Positions 44,064-57,722 of a stretch of 64,000 nt of DNA are shown in pieces; the first letter of the stretch is position 1, and the number at the start of each line of letters is the position of its first letter. Made by a program: the position numbers and the translations under genes. Source of the DNA: Phaseolus vulgaris (Eukaryota; Streptophyta; Magnoliopsida; Fabales; Fabaceae); contig NC_023754.2 of the NCBI RefSeq assembly GCF_000499845.2, positions 8,563,335 to 8,627,334 on the forward strand. Reading direction: 5' to 3'. A model generated the notes under the pieces. It worked only from the letters and a program-made list of their open reading frames with translations, did not search any database and was not told the DNA's origin.

Positions 44064-46865
44064 TCAGAATTTTTGGTTGCATTCATCTATACTTTTTCTG
44101 ATTAACTTTTGTGAATGGCCATCAGAATTTTTGGTTGCATGGCTCTCAGGTGTTGGTGGTGTCCTTGTGAATGAGTTTGAGGAATTAAGTCCTTCCAATG
44201 CTGCTAGAACTTCCACCATAGGGGGTCTAAATTTGGGGTCAGTGTTGAGGCATTGCAGTGCAAGTGCAGCTGCAGCTTGTGCTCCTTTCTTAGAGTATTG
44301 ACCCCCCAACCTTGTGTCCATTATTCTCAAAACTCTTCTGTTGTCAATCAAGAATGGCTTTGCCCAATCCACCAAGGTTTCCTCTGAAAATCCAGGTCTG
44401 TCATCTTCCACTGCACGCCTACCGGTAAGCAACTCTAACAAGACTACACCAAAACTATATACATCACTCCTTGAAGTCAGGTGACCTGTTCAGTTGAAAA
44501 CCAACTTAGAAATAAGTGAAGGATGATCATTGAAGTTTATAAGCAAACATATGCACATCATATAATTGCTAATGGAAAGGTGGTGGTGGTAATTGAATTA
44601 TAGTTGCCTTTTTCTAGACTATTTATGCTGGATATTCCATGTCGACTAGAGATAAACACATTCTATAGTATATAAGTGAGTGCAAACCTCACTAATGAGT
44701 TGATTTTATAAGATTGAGTTAGACTTAAAATCAACTTTTTAATACTTTTTTCCAAGTGAAAACTGATCCTGCTAGAAATACAACATATACAACATGAAAC
44801 CTTTCATGTGTCTTTTCTGAAGACATTAGGCTTTTCATGTAGTTGGTTCATGATTTGATATCTAAATAAATTATTGAAATGACCTTTTATAAGTAATTAG
44901 TATAAAAAGGAACTAGTTTGAGCTAAATTTAGATTTCAAACTGATCAAGACAAAGGAACCATACCTGTAGCAACATACTCTGGTGCAGCATAACCTTGAG
45001 TTCCTATAACTCGAGTTGAAACATGAGTATTATCTCCAGTTGGACCATCCCTTGCCAAACCAAAATCTGAAAGCTTTGCATTGAAGTCCTACATATACAT
45101 TAGGCTACTCTTTAAGAATGGAAACTTGTTGTAAACCAGAATGTGTAGTCATTACTGAATGACAAACCAAAGTTTTAATGTCACATACTGAATCAAGTAG
45201 GATATTGGAAGCCTTTAAATCACGAAAGATCACATTTTGGTCCAGGGAATGTAAGAATGTCAGTCCTCTTGCTACACTAATTGCAATGTTGACCCTTATA
45301 ACCCAAGCCATTGGTTGAACACCTTCTGCAGAAATAGAAAGAAAAAATTTTAGGGTATGATGAGTTGATAGCAATCTTGGTTCAGCATAAATTAGTACTC
45401 TATAAAATCTTACCAAAAAATCAATTCTGGGAATCAAACAAAACCACATAACTAAATACATAATGACAGAAATAACCTTTTGAAAAACATAAGAACATCA
45501 AATTGCAGCTATCTCTCATGGTATAAACAGTCATGTAATTCATTAAAAATGTCTTTATCAAACTCTTTCCCTCTGAACATTATCTAGTCAAATATTAGAA
45601 ATTGATTGGGAAGGAGAGTGGAGCTACTAAGAGACCAAACATGCTTAGAGTGAAATGAACTTACTTCTGAATAAATGATTCTCCAAACTTCCTTTTTGCA
45701 TGAACTCATAAACCAGAAGCCTGTTTTTACCTTCCAAACAATAACCAATAAGTTTCACCAAATTCTCATGCTGAAGCTGCCCAAGATAACTGACTTCTGC
45801 CTGCCAGCGCAAAGGAAGTAAAATCAGTCATCAATATAGCAAGACCATTGATTAGTTAGGCTAAAAAACAACTTTGGTTTATGGTTCTTGTTACACTTAC
45901 AAGCCATTCCTTGTGGCCTTGGAAGCTTTCTGGCTTAAGATTTTTAATGGCCACCACAATTCCAGTGCCTGGTCTTGTGGGACCATATGTGTTCTCATCA
46001 ATCCATCCTTTGAAGACACGCCCAAATCCTCCCTCTCCAATTAAATTTTCTCGCCTGAAGTTCTTAGTAGCCTCCTTTAGATCATTCAAGCTAAAGGACT
46101 TGAGGCTACTAGAGATGGATGCGGTAATATTTGATTCTGAAGCTTTTGGAGCTTGATTTTGTACAGAAGAATTTGAATACTGCCTTGGCTTACTTACAGG
46201 CCTCTTACTTCCTGCAAATAGATAAGAATTAAGTTAAAAGTAGCAATGAGATTAACTTTCCAATATATTGTAACATAATTTTGCAAGGAAACTTTGGACA
46301 GATGTCAATTTCAAACAGAACTGATTTTAGTTAATTTCACACTTGGTTTTAAATTGTGTTCGTAGTCACAGTAGCGGCCAGGGTGAATAAAAAAAGCTTT
46401 ACAATGAGCCACAACTGCGGGTGGTGTAGACTGAAATCTAGAACCATGATTTCAGGTAAAACATCTCCAAAACTGCAAAGTTATACAACATTGTGCACAA
46501 CTAAATGCAAAGCAGCCTCAGAATCTTCATTTTCTTCAGGTCAAGGATAAGACAACAACTTACAAATGAAACACCCTATTTAATCTTTAAGTATTACATC
46601 ATATTGAGAACAGTTTTAATCTTCAGAAACTAAATAGGAAAAGTACAAAACATTTAGCATGACAAACAAAAAGTCAAACTTAAAACTCTTTCTGTGATTG
46701 GGGCACAAACAAAGGGAAACAAACACACATAGTGGCATCAAAACATCAAAGAAGAAAGTAAAGTCACCACCCCATAGAGATGATCCCAATGAAGAGAAAC
46801 TAACCAGACAAATTGGAGGAAGATACATGAGCAATAGGTTTTCCTTTCGCACAAGTATTTCCCAT
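44064..46865 (-). CDS. Receptor-like cytoplasmic kinase, RLCK-VII (PBL2/PBL3-like), complete
   Basis: 396-residue Ser/Thr kinase. Exons (minus): 46865-46805, 46211-45901, 45800-45665, 45325-45189, 45088-44965 and 44485-44064, all GT-AG; lengths 61, 311, 136, 137, 124 and 422 join without a stop. The N-terminus MGNTCAKGK carries Gly2 for N-myristoylation and a nearby Cys, so plasma-membrane anchoring is expected. Kinase domain from about residue 55: glycine loop [16 protein letters not shown] with the ATP lysine, catalytic [11 protein letters not shown] (Phe before RD instead of the usual Tyr or His), SDFGLA, activation segment [49 protein letters not shown] kinases relay signals from pattern-recognition receptors. 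The PBL2/3-like label rests on [20 protein letters not shown] and the Gln-Pro-Met-Ala-Trp insert. All key residues present; looks functional. Confidence 0.94.
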
Positions 46866-49798
46866 GATGAAACGTATGTTGTTGTTGTTTAGACCAAAGC
46901 AGCAAAACTCATGAAGGAAAAGCTCAATAAGAAGCAAAAGGGTGTGAAGAAAATGTCTGAAAAACTATGGTCTAACCAAGAAGAAAATGTTCACAGCAAT
47001 GCCATGGTTAGCTCAAGAGGCAGAGTTGTCAACTTTAGGTTCAACCAGAAAATAATTTAAAATAGAATTGCTTGCTTTCATGAACCTTCATAGAAGCACT
47101 TATTGAATTCAGGGGTCAGATTTTGACCACATTATATGAAAATAGTACTTTATTTCAAAAGTTGTGACGTGAAAATTGTAACTAGATTAAAATAGCATTT
47201 TTAGATAAGGATTGTGATATTAACTCAGATAAGGGTTTACTACAGTTTACAAATAACATAAATTAATAAATTTCACATACAACATGAATTTTTTTAGAAA
47301 AATGTTACTTTTATCACTATCAGTTTATAATCTTTTTCGTCTTTTTATATAAGTTTACATTTTATATTTTAGTAAAAGATGTAAGAGCTGAAAATTAATT
47401 ATATTATAATTAAAATGTATATAACTATTAGTTATTCAAATTTAAAATGAAGTTGTATTTTATTCTAAAATTTTAAAATTAATCTTTTCAAATTCCTTAA
47501 ATTAATCGTCTCTAGATATCCTTAAACATTTGGATAAATAATTATTTTATTCTCTAAATATGGAAATTAATAATAATTTAGTTTTGAAAGAACACAAAAT
47601 TGTTCAATATAAAAAAAAAATATGATAGTTATAATTTAATGATAAATAAGTTCCTAGACTTTATAATTTAATTAGTGTAAAATTGATTCTTTAAAATACA
47701 ATTTTGTGTTAAATTTATTTTTTTTACAAAAAGTTATTTTCTTTTAAGTATTTTTGAAACTTTAGTATGTTAACTACATTGGTCTATAAAGAATGATAAT
47801 ACTAAAAAAAACTGAAACAAGTATACACAGAGAGATCAAACCAATGTATGATACAATTATAAAAATCTTAATTCTATAAATCCAAATCAAATTTAAATAG
47901 AAAATCTTAAGAAAATCAGCTTAATTGTAGAATATAATTACAGTAATCTTACACATTTTTTATAAAAAAATAGGAATTTTTATCACCAATTTACTAATTC
48001 AAAAACTGAAGTAATTATTTATCCAAAGGACTTCAATTGTATTCGTATAAATTATAAGTCATTAAACTACTAACTATTTGATTTTTTTTTAATTTTTATC
48101 ACACAAAACTTTTTATTTCGGTAAAAAAAATTACAGATTAGATTTTTTTTTTCAAATTAAAAATATAAAATTTTAATTTAAAAATAAATCACTATAGTCA
48201 TATTTAAATCTAATTGATTAAATATGATTTGAAAAATAAATCAACACTGAATCTGGTCCTTACATGTAAAAGTGTAAAGGAATAAATCAACAGCCAATAA
48301 ACTAATAATACTGTGGCGGCTAGTAAGAAGAGGCGGCGGCGTACTTGTATTGAATATATATAATTTTTGGACTCCTTATAAGAAAAAACAATTAATATTA
48401 CTCATTATATTTTCAACAAGCATATATTAAATTAATTTAAATTATCATATTTAATAAAATTAATAATTATAATTTAATATAAACGGCTAAACTTACGAGA
48501 TGAAAATATCAAATTATAGTAATGTAATTTTTATTAAACATTATACTGTTTTATTATTTTTAAACTGATAGCTAAATTTAAAATTTTATTCATATTATAT
48601 ATACTACGGAACACAGCTCTTGCGTTTGTATATATGTATTATTTATTTATTTATATTTATATTTAATATAAAATTTAAATAAACAATGTTATTATTTAAA
48701 TATTAACAATATAAATTTATAATATATTATGAATAAAAAAATCATTATCATCATCATTATCATTATTATATCTTTGTGTGAATGCAAGTGATTGATTCTT
48801 GTAAGTGTAAAATCATTCTTTGTTTCATTTTTATTTTATTTTTAAAAATCTTAAAAAAAAAATGTCAATTATAAATAAATTGCAAAATAGACACATAGAA
48901 TAATAATAAATTGTAAAATATTATTTTTACTTTTTTATTCTAAATTTAAACAATTTTACTTTATTTTTTTTACATGTTTTTTTTATTTCTCCTTTTTCGG
49001 ATTTAACAATTAATCAATGTTTATAGATTTTGAACAAACAAAAATTTAAAAGAAAATACAAAGTCTAAAAAATCATCCATTTTAAAAGAATAATTAATAA
49101 TTTTAAATTCTAAAGAGTGAAAAGGTGTGTATTTGCATAATATTGACACGAAATAAACCTAGGAAGAATGAAGAAGAAAAAAAAAGTGCAAACAAATTTT
49201 ACAAAAGAAAATAACAACTTTTGCAAAAAAAAAAAAAAAATTGCTGATAAAAAATAGAAGAAATGAGAGACAAATAAATATAATGATAAATAATATATAA
49301 TCATAAAAAGTGTAACAAAGAAGTTGAGTAAAATGAAAAAGAAAATGTGTATACTTAAGAAGAATGAAAGAGTTATTTTTGTTGAAAGTATGAAACTTTC
49401 TTCTTCTTCTTTCCTGCATCATTACACACGATTACACTTTTGAAAAAAAATTTCAAAAAAAAGTTCACTTCTTAAATTCAACGTGAATTCGTGAATTGGA
49501 AAAATTACATGTATTAATGATGTTGCAAAGAGATTATGGATGCAAAATTAATCAAAAATAAAAAATTAATCAAAATTTTAAATTAATCAAAATTCTAAAT
49601 AAATTTATATAGTAAATTATTTAATGTCATTCTTAGATAAAATTTAAAATTAATAAATTTTCAAAATCTTAAATAAATAAAAATCTTAAATTATTTTATT
49701 TTCTGTTTAAATAATAATCTTAAATAAATATTGTAAAAAAATAATATTTTCTAAATTATTTTATTTACAAAAATTATTGTAATTTATTTTATAAAATA
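46866..49798. other. RLCK upstream region and AT-rich intergenic DNA
   Basis: 46866-47100 should contain the RLCK 5' UTR and promoter; no core element is distinct enough to name. The rest is extremely AT-rich with homopolymer runs. No coding region is supportable, and the longest open frames are low-complexity. Confidence 0.5.
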
Positions 49799-49820
49799 CT
49801 CGTGTACGGTACGGGGCTAG
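49799..49820 (+). mobile_element. Candidate Helitron 3' terminus
   Basis: A short GC-rich hairpin (CTCGT, loop, ACGGG) ends six bases later in CTAG at 49817-49820 and is followed by T, the arrangement of plant Helitron 3' ends (hairpin, CTRR, insertion before T). The preceding 250 bp is AT-rich. No 5' TC end or helicase gene was identified, so only this terminus is proposed. Confidence 0.4.
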
Positions 49821-52300
49821 TATATACATATTCAAGGTACAAATGTCTTACATTGACCGGAAGCTCGCTTACCCGGATTCAGCGCTGTGTCATATTTTCA
49901 GAGTCATATTTTCAGAGTGCCACATGTCCACATCATGACGTCACTCACGTTATCCTTTAATAAAGACACCACATTCTCTCATTAGTTACACGGCACAAAT
50001 AATTTTCTAAATCATATCAAAAATTCATATTTTATTTGACATATCACTTTTAAGATTTGAAATGAGAATACTTTATCAAAATTAGCATTTTATTTTAATA
50101 TAATTTTTTTGTAATTTTTCAACTGAAGATATCATAAAATATGTAATTTAATATTTCAATATATACATTAAAATATAATCTAATTACTTCAAAAAAGTAA
50201 CTTATATATTTCTTATATTATATTAATGTATCAGTTCTACTATATTTATAATCCAATAATAAATTATTTTATACTATAAATGATGAAAATAAAAAATAAT
50301 TTTTTAATAAAATATGGATCGAAAATAAAATATTTTTTTTAAAAAGTTATAAATTAGTATCTTTAACTATAGTTGAAAGTAACATTTTTCTATATATAAC
50401 ATTTTTCTATGTTAATATATATATAATGAATGAATAATTAATTAAGTTATTTCCTTCATTCTAAAATAATTGTAGTTTTTAGTCATATAAAAAATTTAAA
50501 ATGATAAATCTTTTGACGAAGTACTAATTTTTATTCTTTTTAGTATATTCTTATACCAATTAGTTTTTTTTTTCAAATAATGCAGTTAGAGAAAGAATAA
50601 GATTATATCAGTATAATTTTTTAAGAAAAGTGATATATTTATTGTTGTTTTTAGTAGTATACATAATGGAATAAAGATAATATTTAATTATTGTTCGTAC
50701 TTTATTACAGTGTCGTGTGTATACGAATCTTATAACTTCAAACAATTCAACTACTAATTAATTCTTCTAAGCCATTAATTATTTGAAAAAATAATGCTCT
50801 CTCTCTCTAATTGTTTGCTCTTTAACAATAATAATTGCTAAGTGTTTCAGTGTCATGAACTGTACGAGCGTTGAAAATGCTTCATGAGATAATCAAGATA
50901 ATGTTGCCCAATTAAAATTTTAAATTTTACTTAATTTAATCTTTTTTTAAGATAGTTATCATTTTGAATTTTAGAATAGGTTTGTGAATTATTTTTTTTT
51001 TCGATTTATGAAATTTGTTCTATCAAATTTTTAATTATTTTAAACTATAACACTCAATTGACATTTAAATTAAAAGCGGTTATACAAATAAAAATAGTGC
51101 GAAAATAAAGTTCACAAACAACTAAAACTTTCAAAATTCAATATAAGAATTTTTGTTTTCATTCAAACTTTTGGTGTAAATCTGTTTTGTGTTTAAATAT
51201 AAGTTGCCTTATGTATTTACCCACAAGATAATTTAAATACTAATTAATTTATTATTAATTAAATCCTTTTATAATTTATCATCAATAATATATCATAATA
51301 TTTCATAAGAAGATGAAAAAATTATGATTTTTTATTTCATTTATCAAAGATGTAAAAATCCATAACAATATTAGAAAACGTACTCATCCATTATTAAGTT
51401 TTCTTTTTAATTTTCATTCTCTTATATAAAAGTTTTACTAATTTTAATGTTGAAGAATCTTGTAAGTGGATCTTCAATTTATAGAGAAGTACAGCAAATT
51501 ATCTTATTTAGGTGGCATTTGAAGTCGTACATGAATTAAGCCAACTTGTTTTCTTAGGACTTTTGGTTGTGCATTGGATAATTTTTCCGACAACCTTCAA
51601 AGAATGGACTTTAAAATGGTATTCTTTGCCAAATAAATCAATAAACTCCTTATGAATATTTTGTTTGTTAAAGGTTTTTAATATGATTTGTGACCAACAA
51701 ATTAAGTCACTTTGAATAACTCAAACGAGAAGAGAATGTGTTCCATGGATCACTTCATCAAAGTGTTGTTCAATATTTTCAATTTTCATCCAACCATATC
51801 TATATACATAATATTAATTGGACTACGACCAAGTCAATTTCTAGATAATTTATTTGCAAAAAACTCAGTATACAAGTACTACATAAAATATGGAGATGCT
51901 AAAACTATCAATGAAGGTTGTTACAACTTCATCTCAAGGTTGTTACAACTTCATCTTCCTTTATTACTCCCACACTTCTTGGTATTGTCCAAGTGGCGAT
52001 GCACAAAGAAGTATAACAATTATACCCTATTCAATGGTAACCAATATACAATTATTCAAGAAGCATTCATCCTTGAATTGCTACATATTTCACCACCCAT
52101 GCTATCTTTGTAAACAAGATATGCTAACTTCAAGATAATGGGGACTTGAACTTTAAATTTTTCTTTGAAAGATGTGTTTGGAATGAAGTTCTTTAAACCA
52201 ATTAAAATATCTTTTGGAACACAAAACAACACATTGAAATTCAATTAAAATTCTAAATTTTGAAAAAATATCAATCAATTAAATTTTGCTTGAACAGAAA
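49821..52300. other. AT-rich intergenic stretch, no gene recognised
   Basis: Contains a TGACGTCA palindrome at about 49936-49943 and a (CT)n run near 50800. A 133-codon open frame at 51712-52113 shows no family motif and lies next to retroelement debris; it is not called as a gene. Confidence 0.45.
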
Positions 52301-52317
52301 ATTAATTTGTTTAAATT

Positions 52318-53500
52318 ATGAGCAACCAAGAACAATTCAATAACGTAGTACATAAACTAAAAGAGAGAAGAAGATCACTCAACATTTTTATACTGGTTCA
52401 CTCTTTAATAAGAGTTACATCTAGTTTTTTAGCTACACCATCTAAGATTCCACTAAACACAAATCTTTCAATACACAAGACACTAAGTAGGGCAATTGGT
52501 GAGACAATTATTAGATTAGTAAAAGGGGAAATTCCCAGCCAACACACAAAGCAATCCTTAAGAGATGATTGCAATGTTATTTCAAGAAATGATGAGGTTG
52601 AATTTAAGATTGTTAACAAATTGGTCAACAAAGAGAATGGAAGGGAGGTTGAATTGAGTAAAAAAAGTTTAGAAGCAAATGAACAACAAAAATAAAGTAG
52701 AGATGAAAGCAGTGGAGAAAAAAAAAAGAAAAGGAAAAAATAGTGAAAAAACAATAAGAATAAAGAAGAAGAGGATTTTGATGGAAGAGAAGGAAAGATT
52801 AAACCACAACTGTAATAATATGATACATAATTCTTTACTAGAGAAACAAAGGATCTTGGAAGTCTTATTATCCCAGTTTCTATAAGACATTTACATGTGA
52901 ATAATGCCTTGTTAGATTTAGGGGCCAACCAACGTGATTTTGAGGTTAACAAATGGAGCTTTACAACAACCTTGTAGAATAGTGGAAGACATGCTTGGAA
53001 GGCTTAGCAAATTCATGATTCCACCTGATTTTGTGGTTATGGATATTGAGGAGAACAAAGAAAGTTCCTTTGATTATTGGAAGACTATAAGGATGGTAAT
53101 TGATGGACAATGGAAGGTTGAAAATGCAAGTCCAAGATGAGGAAGTGGTCCTTGATATATGGAAAATTGTGCAAGACTCAAAACACCAAGAAAAATGTTT
53201 TAAAGTGGAAATGGTTAATGATATGCACAAATAAGCAATAAAAAAATGTGGAATAAGAAGGGAAGAACAAGAAACCATTCATATAAAGAAGAGATGGAGA
53301 TAAAATGCCTCACAAATTTAGACTCTCAAGAAAATCCATATACCAAAAGCAAATCAAGAGAGTGGACAACCTTAGACTCCAAAATTTTCCATTTGAAGGA
53401 TGTTTGAAATTGTAATACATCAGGCTAAAGACGTTAAACAAGCGCTTGTTGGGAGGTAACTCAATCTCTAACCTTTAACCTTTTTAATTTTTAATTATTA
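52318..53500 (+). pseudogene. Athila/Calypso-like gypsy gag-protease debris
   Basis: After an unrecognised frame (52318-52695), 52860-53080 reads IPVSIRHLHVNNALLDLGA and then, shifted, LTNGALQQPCRIVEDMLGRL and FMIPPDFVVMDIEE, the protease region of Athila-type elements, with the active-site triad degraded. At 53420-53465 the sequence GACGTTAAACAAGCGCTTGT and TGGGAGGTAACTCAA matches a non-coding signature that follows pol in these elements. RT and integrase are absent between, so a large deletion has occurred. Confidence 0.55.
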
Positions 53501-54980
53501 TTTTTTTGCAATTTTTCATGAAAAAAAAGAAAGGAAGGGAGAAAGTTGAAGATTGATCAAGGAAGAATTCATCGGCTAATGCGCTAAGAAACTTTGCTAA
53601 CACTAAGTGGATCCAAAAATTAAAGGAGATTTACTAAGTCAAATGCTTTCAGATATGCATAAAACATCAAAAATTGATTGAATGAAACTTCTACATAATT
53701 CCGCTCATCCTTTTTTTCTTGGAGATTATGCAAAATTCTCTCTAAATTTTAATTTGTTTTTCTGAGATAATTCTCCAAATACTAATCTTTATCCCTTTGG
53801 GGTTTTGTATAGATTTAATCCTCTTACGCCTCTTGACTAACTACCTCTTCCAAACACTTCTTTCGTGCTCCACAAAGAAGGAGTTTCTAGAGTGGAGTTT
53901 GTCAATAAGTTTCATGAGAAGGTTGAAATCTATATTGAAAAACAAACTAAAAAATACATTGAATACAACAACAAAGGAAGAAATAAAATCATATTTGAGG
54001 AAGAGGACTTGGTTTAGCTTCATTTAAGAAATGAAAGATTTTCAAACTAAAGAAAGTGAAAACCAAGTCCCAGAGAAGATTGGGCACCAAGCTAGGGTTA
54101 GAAGCTTGAGCACCAAGCTAGGGTTATGGTATGAAGCTTCCTTTGGAAGTTTCTCTTTGGTACATGATGAATCTTTTTACGATAAGAGTACTGAGTCAGA
54201 AGTAATAATTTGTCCCTAAGGACGAATATTAAACCCACAAGGAACAATTATTTAAAATCCTAATAGTAACATTCACTATGTATAAATATGTACAATAATT
54301 TGATTTTAGTTTATATTGACAATAGTTTGCATGAAAATTAAATAAAAGCAATGTAAATTATTGTTGATTCAATTGAGAAAATTGGGATTGAGATTCATCC
54401 TTCTTACTCTTTTGTATTTTGAAAAACATAGTAATATTCTATCATTTGATTGATATTGATGTCCATATAAAAGTCATTTATATCGATTCCTCGCATATAA
54501 AATTATTTAGAAAGTTTCCTAAATATCGATTCCTCGCATATTTATAAAAATTCCTTAGCATTAGGATAGATGTTGATAGCAATTAAAATTTCAAATCTAT
54601 TCCTAGCATTCAAATATGTTAACCATTATCATTTGGGTCAAAAACTTAGAAGTACTTTCTAGTTAATCTAAGAATTTTGATCATGGTAAACAACCATTAC
54701 AAATAAAATGACAATACCAATCATCAATCAAGAACAAAATATTATATTTAAATATCACCTCAATACATAAGAGTTTGAACAAATTACTCCCAATCCTAAA
54801 GGGTAGAATTAGCCACTCATGTTGGCCATTACAAGCATGAAAAGCAAGAAAAGAAAATTCAGGATGTTTCTCCTTAACACATGCCTCCTCTAGGGTTTTC
54901 TATCACCTTCTATTCTCCCAATGAATGTCTAGGGTTGTGCCTCATGCCTCTCATTTAACCTAGTTGAGATTGGGCTAAGT
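53501..54980. other. Gypsy 3' debris and AT-rich sequence
   Basis: Probably the continuation of the Athila-like remnant. A 29-bp tandem repeat (GCACCAAGCTAGGGTTA) occurs twice at 54086-54127. A frame of 62 codons at 54031-54219 shows no domain. No gene called. Confidence 0.4.
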
Positions 54981-55125
54981 GACTTCTCGCATGTGCGTGA
55001 TTTAGCTCGCTTGGGCGAGTTAGATGAAAAAGGCCCAATGTCTTTGGAGTGATCTCGCCTGGGCGAGATTGAGCTCGCTTGGGCAGGATCTTCTGGGAGC
55101 TTTTGGTTTGGGCGAGTGTTGGAGC
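54981..55125. repeat. CTCGCCTGGGCGAG repeat cluster
   Basis: Several copies of CTCGC(C/T)TGGGCGAG, a near-palindrome, at about 55008-55019, 55053-55068 and 55074-55085, plus partial copies (TTGGGCGAG) up to 55115. Sequences of this kind are common in legume LTR retroelements, so this is probably part of an LTR. Confidence 0.55.
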
Positions 55126-55372
55126 ATTCCAACTTTCCCTTTTTATCTTTGTCTATTCTCCTTTTGCCATTTCATCTCCATTATTCTCTAAAATCCTGAA
55201 ATTAACACAAATTTGGGAATAAATTATTATTATTCAAATTATAATCAAAAAATATGTAAAAAGGTTTAAATTCATAAATTAGGAGTTATATTATACTTAT
55301 TTTATCAATTAATATCCCTAAGTGCTTGTATTTTAATATGAAATATTATTGAAATATGACACTTATCAGCAT

Positions 55373-55700
55373 GTTAGAGTTAGGGTAAATTTTAGCTTCT
55401 CTTACAAGCTTTCTTCTCCTATAAATAGGAGTGTCTTATACATGTAAGTTAATTTGAATTGAGTAAGAAAAATATGTCAAATTTCCAACCTACTTATTCT
55501 TAAAAATCCTCCCTATGTTAGCATTTCTTTTAGTGTTTAACCTAGGCAGTTGGCTCAACCTCTCTTAAACCTAAACTCTAAATCTCCATTACATTTGACT
55601 TCAAACTTTCATCCAATCTTCACTTCTCCATTGCTTCCGCATCCATAATCTAGCTTCATCAACCAGGAATCCATTAAATAATCAAGGAGTTGCACCGAAT
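55373..55700 (+). repeat. LTR-like sequence with a TATA box
   Basis: Starts TGTTAGAGTTAGGG and contains CCTATAAATAGGAG at about 55419, resembling the promoter of a plus-strand LTR, followed by a pyrimidine-rich stretch. No partner LTR or coding region found, so this could be a solo LTR or a fragment. Confidence 0.35.
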
Positions 55701-55894
55701 TGTCTCCCATTATTTTGTATTCTCACCAGGAACAATACCAACCATTTGAACATTTTCTACTAATGGATCCAACACAATTCCAAAACTATGTAGCATGTTC
55801 TAGAGACATATCAACTACTCAAAGGGGGTAGGCAATGCAGAAACTATTAGACTCAATGATCACTAGATCATTGAAGCACTAAACTTCCATATCT

Positions 55895-56135
55895 TAGCCA
55901 GGAGTGGTTGTTTCACAAACAATACTCAGGAAATCTAAGAGTGGCTTGAGTAAAAAATAATTCATGACATGGTTAGTCAGGAGTGGTAGCAATACGAAAG
56001 AATACTCAGTTAGCCAGAAGTAGCTAAGTGTAAAGAATACTCATGATGAACCAAGAGTGGTTGGGGTCAAGAATACTCAAGGGGATAATTAGGAGTGATT
56101 ATGAGCACAAAGAATACTTGATTTGTACTTTGTAA
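55895..56135 (+). repeat. Degenerate tandem repeats (CCAGGAGTGGTT...AATACTCA)
   Basis: Five or six diverged units of about 40-50 bp, each with a form of (A/C)CA(G/A)(G/A)AGTGG(T/C) followed by A(A/C)(A/T)GAATACTCA. Probably the leader of a degraded retroelement. Confidence 0.6.
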
Positions 56136-57717
56136 CATTAGTCAGCTTAGATGAACTTGATTGCATTAGTCAAGAATTGAATGTAGTATGTTGCGATAAA
56201 TGAACCAAATATAAATTACTGTGTGTAAATTTTTCTCTTTCTTATCTCTTGTTATATTGCATGTTATAATCATATGAACTAACACAATAAGGAAAGTTGA
56301 TGTGTGAGAATCTATTAAAATATTTTATTGAACTTTCCTTTCTTTGACCTTTATGTAAATATATTTGTTTTGAATAAGTATAAAGTTAAACTATGTTTTA
56401 ATTACTGGTTAAAGTAAACATGAATATTTATAAGTCAAGAGATTTAGCTAAGTTATAAAAATCTCCGTCTAACTTGATCCTACTAAGCTAGATGAGTTAA
56501 GCTTAAAATGAGATCTTAACTATGTTCTTTTGGTTATTTTTGTTCTGAGATTTTCTTCAAGAGAAATTTTTTAAGCTTCATCATACGAAATGTCGAAATG
56601 TTTGTTTTATTTAATTTCCTTGTAACTGTAAGCGTCTCGAGGTATTTTTAATTTCAACTATTGTACACATGATTGGTTTTTATGAGAAACGCACATAGTG
56701 GGAAGTTGTAAGGTAGTTATTTTCTATTTTGTATTTAGGAACATGAACGTGACAATTATTTGTAATGTAGTAGTTGAGAGTGTTTTTGTGAGGTTTAGGG
56801 AAAAACTTTGTGTTGTAATATCTAAGGATACTCATAGTGAAACTTTGTTCGTGGATGTAGACTTGATTAATAGTCGAACCACGTAGAACTATTTGTGTGA
56901 TTTTTCGTACTTTGTTATTTATTGTTTTACTTTCTCATTCACAGTTTCTGCATTTTTATTTACATTAACTTGATTAAACGGTCGATTGAATTGTGTTTGT
57001 GTTTAACACATGAGTTCTTTTATGTGCTTTGTTTAGCTAATCTATTAGGCATCATCTGACGCTTTTTTCGTCTAATGTTTTTACACTTGACTTCATCTAT
57101 GGTGCTTTATACGTGACATCATCTGTCTTTTTCATGTTTCAAGATGGTCTAGCATTTTATATTGGACATCATCTATCATGTTCATCTTCTAAGATGTTCT
57201 TGAACAACATCTAGCTTATTTTGTACATGACATTAACTGTTGCTTTGAGCAATGTTCAATCCTTTATCTTCAACAACGTCTGTCGTGTTCCATCTTTCTA
57301 TATGCATAACAATCTTCATTTCCAATGCTTTATTTTTATTACTTAGAATATTTCTAACATAAGGACTAATCATGGATCGTTTGTCATGTCTTAACTAGAT
57401 CTAACATTAATAATGAAGACGATTAATAAAGCACGAATCTCATCATTCCAAGTATGTCGTTGAATCATGCATCTAAGAACTAAAAACAACTTACTGAACA
57501 TGTGAAATTGCTAGCACAAGTAAAGAAATTCAAATAATAAAGGATAACTTCTGCTTCCTGCCATGTGAAAACTCTACCAACTACCCTCATGTAGAAATGC
57601 TAATGACTTTCATACTTTAACTCCTAAGATTATATTCGTTAGTCGTTCACAAGTAGAAGTGTCTAGATTATGGCTTAGGCTTTCATGTTATGTTAGGTAT
57701 AATGAAAAGTTATAATG
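56136..57717. other. Intergenic stretch, no gene recognised
   Basis: AT-rich. A short open frame at 56698-56886 has no recognisable motif. 57050-57300 contains recurrent 'acatcatct' motifs (GGACATCATCTATC, GTGACATCATCTGTC, AACATCTAGC), which may be a decayed short repeat. Confidence 0.45.
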
Positions 57718-57722
57718 AAAAG

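Noticed and set aside
49110..49422. Phe/Leu-rich open frames as membrane proteins
   Set aside because: Low-complexity reading of A/T homopolymers in AT-rich DNA.
52398..52952. 184-codon minus-strand frame as a gene
   Set aside because: It is the antisense of Athila-like gag/protease debris; Ser/Phe/Leu-rich composition follows from A-rich sequence on the other strand.
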